The notes: generated by a model from the sequence alone, not told the origin. Shown: positions 27,317 through 36,609, counted from the first letter of the stretch. The stretch is 64,000 nucleotides of DNA from Methanocella arvoryzae MRE50 (GCF_000063445.1 NC_009464.1:1116001-1180000); one strand, 5' to 3'. Made by a program: numbers and translations.

Positions 27317-29211
27317 GCTTATTTACCCGGAACTCGGAAAGGACTTTCGGACGAATAGGGACTGCAGCTCTGTATCTGCTCCCTGTTGTCGGTATAGCAG
27401 GGATTATCGCCACGATAGTCATAGGCCAGGTGAACTTTTTAGTCCTGAGCACCTACCTGATATTGCCTTTACTGATAGGCTCGGTGATATTCCGGAGCCT
27501 CGGCAAGCAGGAAAAGGAGTACAAGAGCCTCGACGACAGCGCTTTTAAGCTCTTGCTGGTAGCCTTCCTCCTGTGCTACACGATCTCCGTCATCCTGCTG
27601 ACCATCAGCGAAGTCAGGTCCTTCCTGTACTACCTCACGGTAGTGACCATGACGCTGACAGTGCTCATCGAGATCCTCGGGTTCGCGCCGGTCAGGGAAA
27701 AGATAGCGATCATCCTGGCGCAGATCATGGCGCTGATGCTGAACGTGAACTGGGGGGTGACCATGAAGTACTTCGAGTTCATCGGGCGGACGGACGTCAT
27801 GTTCCACAACCAGTACGTCACAAGCCTGGTGCAGACAGGGCACGTCACAGAGATCTTTTTCGACTACCAGGCCTTCCCCCTGTGGCACATCCTGAACGCG
27901 GCCATATATATCATAGGCGACGGCTACTTCTCGACAAACAAGATCATCGCCATCGCTGGCGGGCTGATCTTCCTCTGCCTCCCGGTGCTGCTATACCTCA
28001 TCACGCTGCGGCTGTTCAAAGACCAGCGCTTCGCCCTGATAGCGGCGCTGCTGGCATTCTTCTTCCCGGACATGACCTACTTCACCATGTCGGGCATATC
28101 CAGGAGCGTAGCCTCCCTCATGCTGATCTTCCTCCTGTACCTGATGATCGATAACAAGAACAAGCACAAGCTGCTCCTGATCGGGCTGGCCACCGCCGCA
28201 GTCATCGTCTACCACTCAATATCGATCATCTTCGTAGTCCTCATACTGGCGCTACTGTACATGCTGCAGAAAGTCCTGCTCAATAAGGAAGAGCGGCTCA
28301 AGAAGCTCAATCTCTGGTACCTCGTGATCACGGCAGTGGCGACGCTCGCCTACTGGGCGGTGTTCGGCAGCATCCTGCTGCATGAACTGTACACTAATAT
28401 CGTAGTGCCTGCGCCCTCAGGCGTTATCACCAAGTCGATTATAACAGCGCCGACCACCGAGGCATTCAATTACCTGCAGTACATGCCGTCGGTACTCTTC
28501 ATAGTGATCGGCATCCTCGCCCTGATGCTCACCCAGAAGTTCGACGCCAGGGCCAGGTTGTTCGCCCTCGCCGCCCTGCTGCTCATGTGGCTGACCTTTC
28601 CGGGGCCGCAGTACCTCGTGAACAAGCTCATGTACAACTTCGGGATAGACCGGTTCGCAGAATACACGTATCCGATACTGATCGTAGTCTGCGCAGCCGG
28701 CATCGGAGCGGTCTTCTACAGATCGAGCAAATTCCTCCGGGCATGCGTGATCGTGCTGTTCGCAGTATGGGTCATGCTGTCCATCTCCAACGACTGGGTC
28801 GCCTCGGATAACCCGCTGGTCGAGCGGCAGTTCTACACCTACTACCTCACACAGGACGAGACCTCGGCTTTCAACCGCATAGCGGAAGGCGCGACAGGGC
28901 TGGTGATGGCCGACTACATTCCGATGAGGTACCTGGACAGCTCCAGGTACGGCGATAAGGTGAACATGCTGGAAGTTACCGGCGATAGCTCCCGGTTCCT
29001 GCTGAACGGGACGAACGACGTCATGCTGGTCAGGCACGGCGAGCTGGAAAAGAGGCCGCTGAAGATATCGAGGATCGAGGAGGATACCTTCAAGCGCATC
29101 CCGAGGTTCGATACCTTCGAGTACGCCGACTCGAACGCAGGTATGTGGAGCACTCTGGGAGGGTACAACAGGGTCTATGACTCCGCGTCCGTAGGAGGCT
29201 ACATTGGATGA
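27313..29211 (+). CDS. Large polytopic membrane protein, paralog of the 9676 protein
   Basis: 632 residues with 12-14 hydrophobic helices and a C-terminal soluble part. It keeps the family marks: GRTDVMFHNQYV, FFDYQAFPLWHILNA and the end LGGYNRVYDSASVGGY. The ATG at 27313 is six bases after GGAAGG; an upstream TTG overlaps that site. The next gene is a same-length tandem duplicate. Candidate Wzy-like polymerase or GT-C transferase by context only. Confidence 0.75.
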   Translation: MSLFTRNSERTFGRIGTAALYLLPVVGIAGIIATIVIGQVNFLVLSTYLILPLLIGSVIFRSLGKQEKEYKSLDDSAFKLLLVAFLLCYTISVILLTISEVRSFLYYLTVVTMTLTVLIEILGFAPVREKIAIILAQIMALMLNVNWGVTMKYFEFIGRTDVMFHNQYVTSLVQTGHVTEIFFDYQAFPLWHILNAAIYIIGDGYFSTNKIIAIAGGLIFLCLPVLLYLITLRLFKDQRFALIAALLAFFFPDMTYFTMSGISRSVASLMLIFLLYLMIDNKNKHKLLLIGLATAAVIVYHSISIIFVVLILALLYMLQKVLLNKEERLKKLNLWYLVITAVATLAYWAVFGSILLHELYTNIVVPAPSGVITKSIITAPTTEAFNYLQYMPSVLFIVIGILALMLTQKFDARARLFALAALLLMWLTFPGPQYLVNKLMYNFGIDRFAEYTYPILIVVCAAGIGAVFYRSSKFLRACVIVLFAVWVMLSISNDWVASDNPLVERQFYTYYLTQDETSAFNRIAEGATGLVMADYIPMRYLDSSRYGDKVNMLEVTGDSSRFLLNGTNDVMLVRHGELEKRPLKISRIEEDTFKRIPRFDTFEYADSNAGMWSTLGGYNRVYDSASVGGYIG

Positions 29212-29215
29212 TCAT

Positions 29216-29242
29216 GCAAAGCCGTCTCCTGGGCGGCTTTGC
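29216..29242. other. Perfect 9-bp stem hairpin between tandem duplicates
   Basis: GCAAAGCCG, nine bases, then CGGCTTTGC. It lies in the 82-bp gap between two paralogous genes. It has no T-run, so it may be a processing or stability element rather than a terminator. Confidence 0.6.
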
Positions 29243-29293
29243 CTGACGTCTTATCGCAGTGACGAGAACTGAGCATCATATAGGGTGTTTGCC

Positions 29294-31192
29294 ATGAGCT
29301 TGTTTAACATTAACTCAGAACAGGCGTACAAGACGATCGGAACAATTGCAATGTACCTGCTCCCGATCATAGGCATCGCAGGAATTGTGCTGACCACGGC
29401 CCTGGGCCAGACAAATTTCCTGATCCTGAGCCTGTATCTCGTCATACCACTCCTCCTGGTCTCCATACTATTCAGAAGCCTGAGCACCAGGGAGGAAAGC
29501 ACTTCGGCGAGCCTGGACGAAGGCACATTCAGGCTGCTACTGGTAGCCTACCTTCTCTGCTATTCACTCTCGGCCATTTTGCTCACCGTCTACGATCTCC
29601 GGCCTCTCGCGTACTTCCTGATCATTACGACGATGACGATCACCGTGCTCATCCAGATCATGAAGTTCAGCCCGACCAGAGAAAGAATTGCCCTGGTCTT
29701 ACTGCAGATCATGGGCCTGGTGGCAAACCTCAACCTCGGGGTGACTCTCAAGTATTTCAGGTTCATCGGCAGGACCGACGTGATGATTCATAACCAGTAC
29801 GTGAACAGCGTGGTCCAGACCGGACATGTCACAGAGGTCTTCTTCGACTACCAGGCTTTTCCCCTGTGGCACATCCTGAATGCGATCATATACATGATAG
29901 GGGACGGGACGTTCCCCACTGACAAAGTCATGGCAATCACAGGCTGCATTATCTTCCTCTGCCTGCCCTTGCTGGCATACCTGGTGGCGATCAGGCTGTT
30001 CAAAGACCAGAAGACTGCGATGATCGCCGCCCTGCTGGCATTCTTCTTCCCCAACATCACCTACTGGAGCATCTCCGGCATCTCCAGCGCGGTAGCCGTC
30101 GTCCTGATAGCGTTTATCCTCTACCTGGCGGTCGATGGCAGGCAAAAGTACTGTCTGCTCCTGATCGCTCTGGCAACCCTGGCCGTGATCGTCTACCACT
30201 CAGTATCGATCATCTTCGCCCTATTCATCCTGGGCTCGCTATACGTGGTCCAGAAAGTCCTCATGAAGAAGGATGAGCGGCTCCGCAGGATCAACTTCAG
30301 GTACCTCGCGCTCACAGTGGGAGCTACGCTGGCCTACTGGTACTTCTTCGGGCCCATCCTGCTTCAGGAGCTGTACAACAACATCGTCCTCCAGGCACCC
30401 TCAGGAATCGTCACGAAATCCGTGGTACTGACGCCGCTCAGCGAAATCTTCAACTACCTGCAGTACTCGCCCGCGGTGCTTTTCATCCTGACAGGAGCGC
30501 TCGTCATCCTGCTCTCCAGTAGGTTCAATGTCCGGGCGAAGCTGTTTGCCGTCGTGGCCTTTATGTTTATCTGGATCACCTTCCCCGGCCCGCTGTACCT
30601 GTTCAACAAGCTGCTGTACAACTTCAGCATCGACCGGTTCGCGGAGTACACCCCCTTCCTCCTGGCCATCGTCAGCAGCGCCGGCATAGCCGCTCTCCTC
30701 ACCCGGTCGAACAAGTACGTCAAAGCCTGCATCATACTCCTGTTCGCCGTATGGGTGATGCTCTCGATCACCAACGACTGGGTCGCGTCAGACAATCCGC
30801 TGGTGAAAAGGCCATTCTACACATACTACCTCACCCAGGATGAGATAGCGGGCTTCGACCGCATAGCCGTCGGCACTACAGCCATGATTCAGGCGGACTT
30901 CATCACGACACGCTACCTGGACAGCACGCCATACGACCCCCAGTTCAACATCCTCGAAGTCGCCGGCGACAAAACCGACTTCTACAAAAGCAGCCCTGAC
31001 GATATCATCCTGATCAGAAACGCCGAGCTGGAAAAAAGGCCCCTCAAGCTCTCCACGAACAACATCGGAGAGTTCAAGCGGTACCCGAGAATAGACACCT
31101 ATGATTACTACTACAAAGACTCGGAAATCTGGGCCAACCTCGGCCGGTACGACCAGGTATACGATTCTGCCAGAGTGAGCGGGTACATCTAA
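29294..31192 (+). CDS. Large polytopic membrane protein, tandem duplicate
   Basis: 632 residues, the same length as the gene upstream once starts are set by GGGTG at six bases. It keeps GRTDVMIHNQYV, FFDYQAFPLWHILNA and the end LGRYDQVYDSARVSGYI. The three paralogs agree best in the first loop and the C-terminal end, which are the likely functional parts. Duplication after one flippase suggests two linkage-specific polymerases or transferases; this is inference. Confidence 0.75.
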   Translation: MSLFNINSEQAYKTIGTIAMYLLPIIGIAGIVLTTALGQTNFLILSLYLVIPLLLVSILFRSLSTREESTSASLDEGTFRLLLVAYLLCYSLSAILLTVYDLRPLAYFLIITTMTITVLIQIMKFSPTRERIALVLLQIMGLVANLNLGVTLKYFRFIGRTDVMIHNQYVNSVVQTGHVTEVFFDYQAFPLWHILNAIIYMIGDGTFPTDKVMAITGCIIFLCLPLLAYLVAIRLFKDQKTAMIAALLAFFFPNITYWSISGISSAVAVVLIAFILYLAVDGRQKYCLLLIALATLAVIVYHSVSIIFALFILGSLYVVQKVLMKKDERLRRINFRYLALTVGATLAYWYFFGPILLQELYNNIVLQAPSGIVTKSVVLTPLSEIFNYLQYSPAVLFILTGALVILLSSRFNVRAKLFAVVAFMFIWITFPGPLYLFNKLLYNFSIDRFAEYTPFLLAIVSSAGIAALLTRSNKYVKACIILLFAVWVMLSITNDWVASDNPLVKRPFYTYYLTQDEIAGFDRIAVGTTAMIQADFITTRYLDSTPYDPQFNILEVAGDKTDFYKSSPDDIILIRNAELEKRPLKLSTNNIGEFKRYPRIDTYDYYYKDSEIWANLGRYDQVYDSARVSGYI

Positions 31193-31696
31193 ACAGCTTT
31201 GCTGAGAGTAACCCCGTCGGCGAGAGCCAGAGATTTATTGCCGGATGGTAACTTGATCCACGGCGACATGGCGGGCTGACGACAAAGAGACAACTACATA
31301 ATAGTCCTATGAATATTTGAGCTACGGTTGCTCTGATCTTGCGTTTGTAAGCCGCCAGGCTCGCCAAGAAGCCAAGCTCGCCAAGGGCTTTTCGATCAGA
31401 ATTTAGACGAATAGGTGTATATAGCTTGGCGAGCTTGGCCCCTTGGCGGGCTTGGCGGTATTTTCGACCAATAGCAGGGCAAACATTAAATTTTTCATAG
31501 CCCTGCTTGAAAATTCCCTTTCATCCACGATTCATTCTTGAAATGTTACATACGAGCGCCCGTACTATTTACTCGAAGTACGCGAAGTACCCGAAGTACT
31601 CAAAGTACGATAAAACGGATGGCTGTAAACTGATCTTATAATGTAACCGTCTCCGTACCGCTGTGGTTCCTGTAACCATCCGGCAGCATGCAGTTT
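31193..31696. repeat. Spacer with CGCCAAG word arrays and a 9-bp tandem repeat
   Basis: No gene seen in 504 bp. From about 31350 the words GCCGCCAGGCTCGCCAAG and AAGCTCGCCAAGG face the complements GCTTGGCGAGCTTGG and CTTGGCGGGCTTGGCGG near 31418-31460, a giant imperfect inverted repeat. 31445-31468 is identical to 19704-19727. At about 31568-31603 four 9-bp units of the form CGAAGTACN stand in tandem. Confidence 0.75.
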
Positions 31697-33178
31697 TCAC
31701 CGGGCGGCGACAGTCTGGAGCGGGGTGCTGTCAATTTTCCCCTCAGGCCTGTATTCCACATAGTTCTGCCAGCCGTCGGCTGGCACGAAGTGACAGTTGT
31801 GGACGTGGTAAACGTCTAAGGGGGTGAGACAGCCTTCGGCGAAGATCCTGATGTCTTCGGGTGCGCCGGTGAAGATGGGGTATTTGCCCGCGTTCATGGC
31901 GTACTTGAAGGTGGGGATCTTCCTGTAGTCGAAGCCCATGACCATGCTGGAGATGAGGTCTACTGCCACCGGGTTGGTGCCGGCGATGAGGACGCCGCAG
32001 GGTTTGGCGGTGTTTCGCATGGGGCCTTCTTTTTCGCCTCCGGTGATGCCGTCCACCAGTATGAACATCCGGCGCTGGGGGGTCTTCTGCATGACGCCGT
32101 TCTTGTCGGCGTAGAAGATGATCCGGTTGAGGTCGGAGATCGTCCTGGGGATGGTATCGTTGCCGTGCCAGCTTCCTCCGGGGCCGTCCGCCCTGAAGGG
32201 GACGAGGTATTTTGAGAAGAACAGGACACCGCAGGCTGCTCTGAGGGGGATCATGGTCAGGACGGTGCTCTGGCTGGGGATCTCGTCCTTGAGCCGTCCC
32301 ATGAGATCCTGGCGGAAGTCGCTGCGCTCGTAGTCGTCGCCGCCTCTTTCGGCTGAGCCTGCCCGGTGGTGGGGCAGCCAGCCTTTGAAGACGTTGATGC
32401 CGACCAGGTTCTTCAGCGCGCAGGTGATCCCTGCTTTCCCGTGGGTCTTTAGTTTGGGGAGGTTGATAATCACGTCTGCCTGGAGGATGCTGCCGGCGAT
32501 CGGGTACTCGTTCCGATCCCGGTTGTGGTGTTTCACCAGCTCGTTCTTGTCGTAGTAGCCCAGCCTGAACCGGTCGCACTGGCCGATGATCTCGGCGTGG
32601 GCGGAGTCGCCTTTCAGGTCGACTGCCGCGTATCCTTTAGGATCGCCGGGCAGGGGCTCTTTTTTCAGCGCCCCGAACCGGACCTGGCCTTTCTCCTGCC
32701 GCAGGTCCAGCAGATCGATGTGCATGCCTGCGACGTCCCGGTAGTAGTCCACGACCTCCTGCAGGCCGGTGAGTCTCACTACCTCCGGGAAGTCGGTGTC
32801 GAAGAAGGGAGCGTCGCCTATGCCGATGCTGCCCTTGCCCTGGAGGGCGATGAAAACGTAGTCGAGGACGGCCCGGATGACGGAGCCCTGGGTGATGATG
32901 GCCTCGACGCTGCCCGCGTTATTCCTGTGGCTGACCATGTTGGGCTTGAGGAACACCCGGTCGCCCGGCCTGATCACTTCGCCCAGGGGGTTCCACTCCG
33001 GGGTGCCGAAGTGCTCTTTGTCCAGGCCGAGCCGGTACAGGACGTCCCTGACCTCTCCATAACAGGGGTTATCAGAGCACAAGTCCCCGAAGGGGTATTC
33101 GGGATACTTTTCCGGCGGGTGGAACGGAGGCTGTTTACAGTAGCCTGCCTGCTCGTTTCTGGTGATGGCGACTTTCAT
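31697..33178 (-). CDS. DUF362 protein
   Basis: 493 residues. It shows the DUF362 features VFLKPNMVSHRNN, VIINLPKLKTHGKAGITCALKNLVGIN and AGTNPVAVDLISSMVMGFD, and no ferredoxin motif. The family includes proteins of unknown function often found in archaeal surface or redox loci. The ATG at 33178 follows GGTG by seven bases and lies four bases after the FemAB stop; longer forms would overlap that gene. It is the last gene of the long minus-strand operon. Confidence 0.82.
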   Translation of the reverse strand: MKVAITRNEQAGYCKQPPFHPPEKYPEYPFGDLCSDNPCYGEVRDVLYRLGLDKEHFGTPEWNPLGEVIRPGDRVFLKPNMVSHRNNAGSVEAIITQGSVIRAVLDYVFIALQGKGSIGIGDAPFFDTDFPEVVRLTGLQEVVDYYRDVAGMHIDLLDLRQEKGQVRFGALKKEPLPGDPKGYAAVDLKGDSAHAEIIGQCDRFRLGYYDKNELVKHHNRDRNEYPIAGSILQADVIINLPKLKTHGKAGITCALKNLVGINVFKGWLPHHRAGSAERGGDDYERSDFRQDLMGRLKDEIPSQSTVLTMIPLRAACGVLFFSKYLVPFRADGPGGSWHGNDTIPRTISDLNRIIFYADKNGVMQKTPQRRMFILVDGITGGEKEGPMRNTAKPCGVLIAGTNPVAVDLISSMVMGFDYRKIPTFKYAMNAGKYPIFTGAPEDIRIFAEGCLTPLDVYHVHNCHFVPADGWQNYVEYRPEGKIDSTPLQTVAAR

Positions 33179-33182
33179 GGTG

Positions 33183-34184
33183 TCACACCCATTTCTTTCT
33201 GACGATGTTCGCGTAGGCGACCTCTGCCAGCTTGCCCAGGTTGTCCTTCTTGTAGATGTAGTGGCACAGCTCCAGGGTAGGGCTGAACTTGGACTTGAAT
33301 TCTGAGAGGCGCTTTTCACCGGCCCCCTGAATTTCGAGCCTCTTGAAGCCCCGCTCTTTGGCGCTCTTGATGAACTGCCACACCAGATAGTCATTGGCTG
33401 CGAAGTCCATGTGCATGTTAGCGTTGCCGAGCCAGAGCGTGACTTTGTCTTTATATTCGATGTTCCCGTTGAGCCCGGCTACTTTGCCCTCGTTGTAGAG
33501 GAAATAGAGCTTGATGTTGTCAGGAAATGCTTCCCGGATGTCTTTCAGGTACTTCGCGCTGATCATGGGCATCTTGATGCCCTGCTCGTTGTACCGGCGG
33601 TTCATGATGTCGTAGAAGGTCTCCACGTCCGTAGTCGGCTCTATGGGTAGGTCCAGCTTCTCCATTTTTTTGATGTTCTTTTTGCAGGTCGAGTCGAAGC
33701 TGGCCATGATGTCCTCGAGGGGCCGCTCCAGGTCTATGATGAAGGTGAAATTCAGGTCTCCCGCGTAGTGGTTCCACTTGAAAGGCCGGACGTCGATGAA
33801 CCCGGGGATGATGTTGGCCGAAATGAAATTGGGGCCAAGCTTGTTGATCTCCGCGTTCACCTCGTCCACCACGGAGGAGAGGTAGTGCTCCTTACGCTTC
33901 TGCTTTAAGCCCGAGTACTCAGTGCACATGGCAAAGCCCATGTATGGCACGCAGGTGTTGGGAGGCGGGGAAAAGATCGCCTTGATGCCGTTGATGTTCC
34001 GGTAAAACACCGGGAAAACCCCTATGATGGCATTGCCTTTGTAGACAGCGTAGGTAAACAGCTTGTACCCGGTGTGCTTTTCGATGATCTTCAGCGCGTC
34101 CCACTTGTGAAACAGCTGGCCCTGGGGGCTCTGATCGATAAAATCATCCCATACTTTTTTATTGTCTATCAGTGCAATGGTCAT
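33183..34184 (-). CDS. FemAB/GNAT-fold acyltransferase-like protein
   Basis: 333 residues, closest in layout to the pair at 11623 and 12658 (GQLFHKWDALKIIEKHTGYKLF, FPVFYRNINGIKAIFSPP, LSEFKSKFSPTLE). The ATG at 34184 has GGAG eight bases upstream within the end of the deacetylase gene, which it overlaps by 26 bases. The same deacetylase-FemAB order in two operons argues for sequential action, with the amine released by one acylated by the other; this is inference. Confidence 0.8.
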   Translation of the reverse strand: MTIALIDNKKVWDDFIDQSPQGQLFHKWDALKIIEKHTGYKLFTYAVYKGNAIIGVFPVFYRNINGIKAIFSPPPNTCVPYMGFAMCTEYSGLKQKRKEHYLSSVVDEVNAEINKLGPNFISANIIPGFIDVRPFKWNHYAGDLNFTFIIDLERPLEDIMASFDSTCKKNIKKMEKLDLPIEPTTDVETFYDIMNRRYNEQGIKMPMISAKYLKDIREAFPDNIKLYFLYNEGKVAGLNGNIEYKDKVTLWLGNANMHMDFAANDYLVWQFIKSAKERGFKRLEIQGAGEKRLSEFKSKFSPTLELCHYIYKKDNLGKLAEVAYANIVRKKWV

Positions 34185-35229
34185 TCCTGCAACTCCATTT
34201 CCAGATCTCTTCACCGCTTGTGATCCAGGCGTTTTTACCACTACTATATTTTAATATATTTATATATATCTTTTTCCACGTCTCCCGGAAGGCGGAGCTG
34301 AAGACGTTGTTGTGCCAGAGGACTGTGACGACTCCGTTATACCGCTCGACATCATCGATGATCCGCTTTGCCAGCTCCCAGGCTTCCGAAAAGGACTCCG
34401 AGGCGCCGAATAGAGTGCCGTCCATGATGATGAGGGGGATCTCCACCAGGTCGATCTCTTTCCCGGTTTTCAGGCTGAAGGGCTTGAATGGGTGGCACAT
34501 GCCATTCCTGCATCCGAGCACGTCGTTGTACCCCAGCGTGGTGTCGTACTTGAAGCCCGCTTCGGCGAGGAGTTCCCAGGTGACGGGCACCCTGAACCGG
34601 AGGTAGTGGTTCCGGTAGCCGACGACCTGTTTGCCGAGCACTTTCTCCAGCCTGGCCTTTTCCTTCTTCATCTCCCCGAGGTCGGCGCAGGTGTAAAAGC
34701 CGCCGTGCAGCCCGACTTCCCAGCCGCTGTCGGATATGTAGCCGAGATCGCTTTCCAGCTCTTCGATGTCGTACCGGTGCCGCTTGATGTCCCTGTCTGC
34801 GGTCATGAAGTAGAACGAGGACTTCGCATCGTATTGCCTCTCGATCTCCATGATCTCCTTAAAATTCCGGTAAGGGCTGGTATGCCTGCCGGAGACCTTC
34901 CACAGCAGTTCCCTCCGGAGCTTGCCCAGCCTCAGGTTCTTCGCGTGGTAAACGGAGGACAGCAGCGTGTGGGATAACGGAGGATAGACGTCGTCGATGT
35001 CGTGGGAGAGCATGACGGCGAACTTTTTGCCGTCAGGGTATTCTGCCTTCAGGCCACTGTGGGCCAGGTAGCTGGAGGCGACAGGGCGGAGTATCTGTTT
35101 CCGGTCCTTCGGCACGTAAATGGAACGGCACACGTCCTCCCGGGGCGGGACGTACTCGTGTTTGAGAGTGTAGAGGTCCCACATCCGGGGGTGCTTGCTT
35201 AAAGTATCTGGTATGTTCAGTGTGGCCAC
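34159..35229 (-). CDS. Polysaccharide deacetylase-like protein (NodB fold)
   Basis: 356 residues if started at the GTG at 35229; the paralog at 13658 has 357. Shared marks: WDLYTLKHEY, LSHDIDDVYP, GLHGGFYTC, YRNHYLRF, LLAEAGFKYDTTLGYND and VLWHNNVFSS. No ATG is suitably placed; a CTG at 35220 has GGGGTG six bases upstream and is an alternative. The long in-frame extension beyond 35244 is antisense-free but lies in another frame of the upstream gene and is not real. It should produce free amino sugars on a lipid-linked or surface glycan. Confidence 0.8.
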   Translation of the reverse strand: MATLNIPDTLSKHPRMWDLYTLKHEYVPPREDVCRSIYVPKDRKQILRPVASSYLAHSGLKAEYPDGKKFAVMLSHDIDDVYPPLSHTLLSSVYHAKNLRLGKLRRELLWKVSGRHTSPYRNFKEIMEIERQYDAKSSFYFMTADRDIKRHRYDIEELESDLGYISDSGWEVGLHGGFYTCADLGEMKKEKARLEKVLGKQVVGYRNHYLRFRVPVTWELLAEAGFKYDTTLGYNDVLGCRNGMCHPFKPFSLKTGKEIDLVEIPLIIMDGTLFGASESFSEAWELAKRIIDDVERYNGVVTVLWHNNVFSSAFRETWKKIYINILKYSSGKNAWITSGEEIWKWSCRNDHCTDRQ

Positions 35230-35243
35230 CCCTGTAAAACGGT

Positions 35244-36587
35244 TCAGGCGGTCAGCTTGTCGTCGATGTGGCTGACGATAAACTTGAACTTCCCGGATGT
35301 CGTCCGCTCGATGTGGTCGACGATCTGGAACTCCACGGTCCAGCCTTCGCTGCGCTGTCTCACGATCTCCCGGATCTCCTCGAGCTGGCGCTCCTTGAAG
35401 GATTTGTCCGGCACCAGCTTGATGACGATTCTGTCGAGGCTTTCCTGGACTACCTGATATTCCTTGATGCCTTTCTGCTCCCAGAAGATGTAGAGGAAGA
35501 ACCACCCGTGGACGTGCTTTCCTTCGGGGGTCAGCAGGATGTCCGTGCTCCTGCCTTTGACCTCTTTCAGCAGCTTGTAGCCCCTGCCACAGCCGCACAT
35601 TTCGTCTGTGAGGTAGCCGTCGTCAGTAGTATCGTACCGGATGAAGGGCATGGCGTAGTTATACAGACTGGTCGCCACGATCCTGCCCTCGCCTTTGGTG
35701 ATCTGTGCGCCTGTGCCGTCAACGACCTCCATGATGCTGCGCTCCGTGTCGATGTGCAGGCCGGAGTGTTCCGGGCACTCGAAGGCAGTAACGCCTCCGT
35801 CGCTCAGGCCGTAGGTGTCGAAGACCTGGCAGTCGAAGACTTCGGCGATCTTCTTCCGCATGGCGGGGTAGAGCTTTTCAGAGGTGGTAAATATCCCCTC
35901 TGGAGGGTTTACTTTGACGTCGTTCAGCTCCAGCCATGTGGCGAACGTGGACAGAGAAGAGGCATACCCCCTCAGGAATTTGGGCTTGAAGGAGTTGATT
36001 ACCCGGGCGTATTCCCGCATCTCTTTGTCGCCCATGTCGAAGGACGAGAGCTTTTTGAGATTGCGGGCAACTTCGTGGGCCCGGGTGACCAGGCCGGGCT
36101 TCAGCCCGACGTCGAGGGAGGAGCCGGCCAGGAAGACCATCCGGTCTCCCAGCTTGTAGCCGCCATACCCCCAGCCCCTGTACAGGATCGCTCCGCTCAG
36201 GAACCGGTCGAAGTTCGACAGCCGGTAGTTGAGCGGCGTGCCGCTAGTGCCGCCGGTGGCCGCCGTCGTGTACTTGATCCGGTTCAGCTGTACGGGCTTG
36301 AAAGCTTCCCAGTTCTCGTTGATCATTTCCTTGGTGATGATGGGGAGCTTTTCCAGGTCTTCCAGGGTCCTGACATCTTCCGGCTTCAGGCCGTGCATGG
36401 AGAACAGCCGGCGATAAAAGGGCACGTTACGGTAAGCGAAGTTAATGATGTTGACCAGTTGCTGCTCCTGCTCTGCCTTGTGCTCTTCGTAGCTTTTCCA
36501 CTGGTTCTTCAGCAGTCGCCTGTAGGTCGGATAGAAATTCATGTCTCCTATCTCATGGGCCAAAGTAAACACGTACTTGTTTAACAT
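35244..36587 (-). CDS. CapK/PaaK-like adenylate-forming enzyme
   Basis: 447 residues, paralog of the protein at 24481 (LNKYVFTLAHEIGDMNFYPTYRRL; AMP-binding TGGTSGTPLNYR; FDTYGLSDGGVTAFEC; IRYDTTDDGYL). The cysteine group MCGCGRGYK matches CPCGRGYK in the paralog. In this operon the enzyme sits between the 2-epimerase and the deacetylase, so an activated acyl donor for the exposed amine is a reasonable guess. Start at 36587 by homology; the ribosome binding site (AAGG) is weak. Confidence 0.82.
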   Translation of the reverse strand: MLNKYVFTLAHEIGDMNFYPTYRRLLKNQWKSYEEHKAEQEQQLVNIINFAYRNVPFYRRLFSMHGLKPEDVRTLEDLEKLPIITKEMINENWEAFKPVQLNRIKYTTAATGGTSGTPLNYRLSNFDRFLSGAILYRGWGYGGYKLGDRMVFLAGSSLDVGLKPGLVTRAHEVARNLKKLSSFDMGDKEMREYARVINSFKPKFLRGYASSLSTFATWLELNDVKVNPPEGIFTTSEKLYPAMRKKIAEVFDCQVFDTYGLSDGGVTAFECPEHSGLHIDTERSIMEVVDGTGAQITKGEGRIVATSLYNYAMPFIRYDTTDDGYLTDEMCGCGRGYKLLKEVKGRSTDILLTPEGKHVHGWFFLYIFWEQKGIKEYQVVQESLDRIVIKLVPDKSFKERQLEEIREIVRQRSEGWTVEFQIVDHIERTTSGKFKFIVSHIDDKLTA

Positions 36588-36609
36588 TCTGTTGCGCCTT
36601 CTATGCCTT

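Noticed and set aside
31743-32579. 278-residue Arg/Pro/His-rich open frame on the minus strand
   Set aside because: A shifted frame of the DUF362 gene; its composition is unlike any real protein.
35229-35598. N-terminal extension of the deacetylase
   Set aside because: It overlaps the CapK-like gene in another frame, is Arg/Gln/Pro-rich, and the paralog has no counterpart.
35268-36584. 438-residue open frame on the plus strand
   Set aside because: Antisense shadow of the CapK-like gene with its AMP-binding motif on the other strand.
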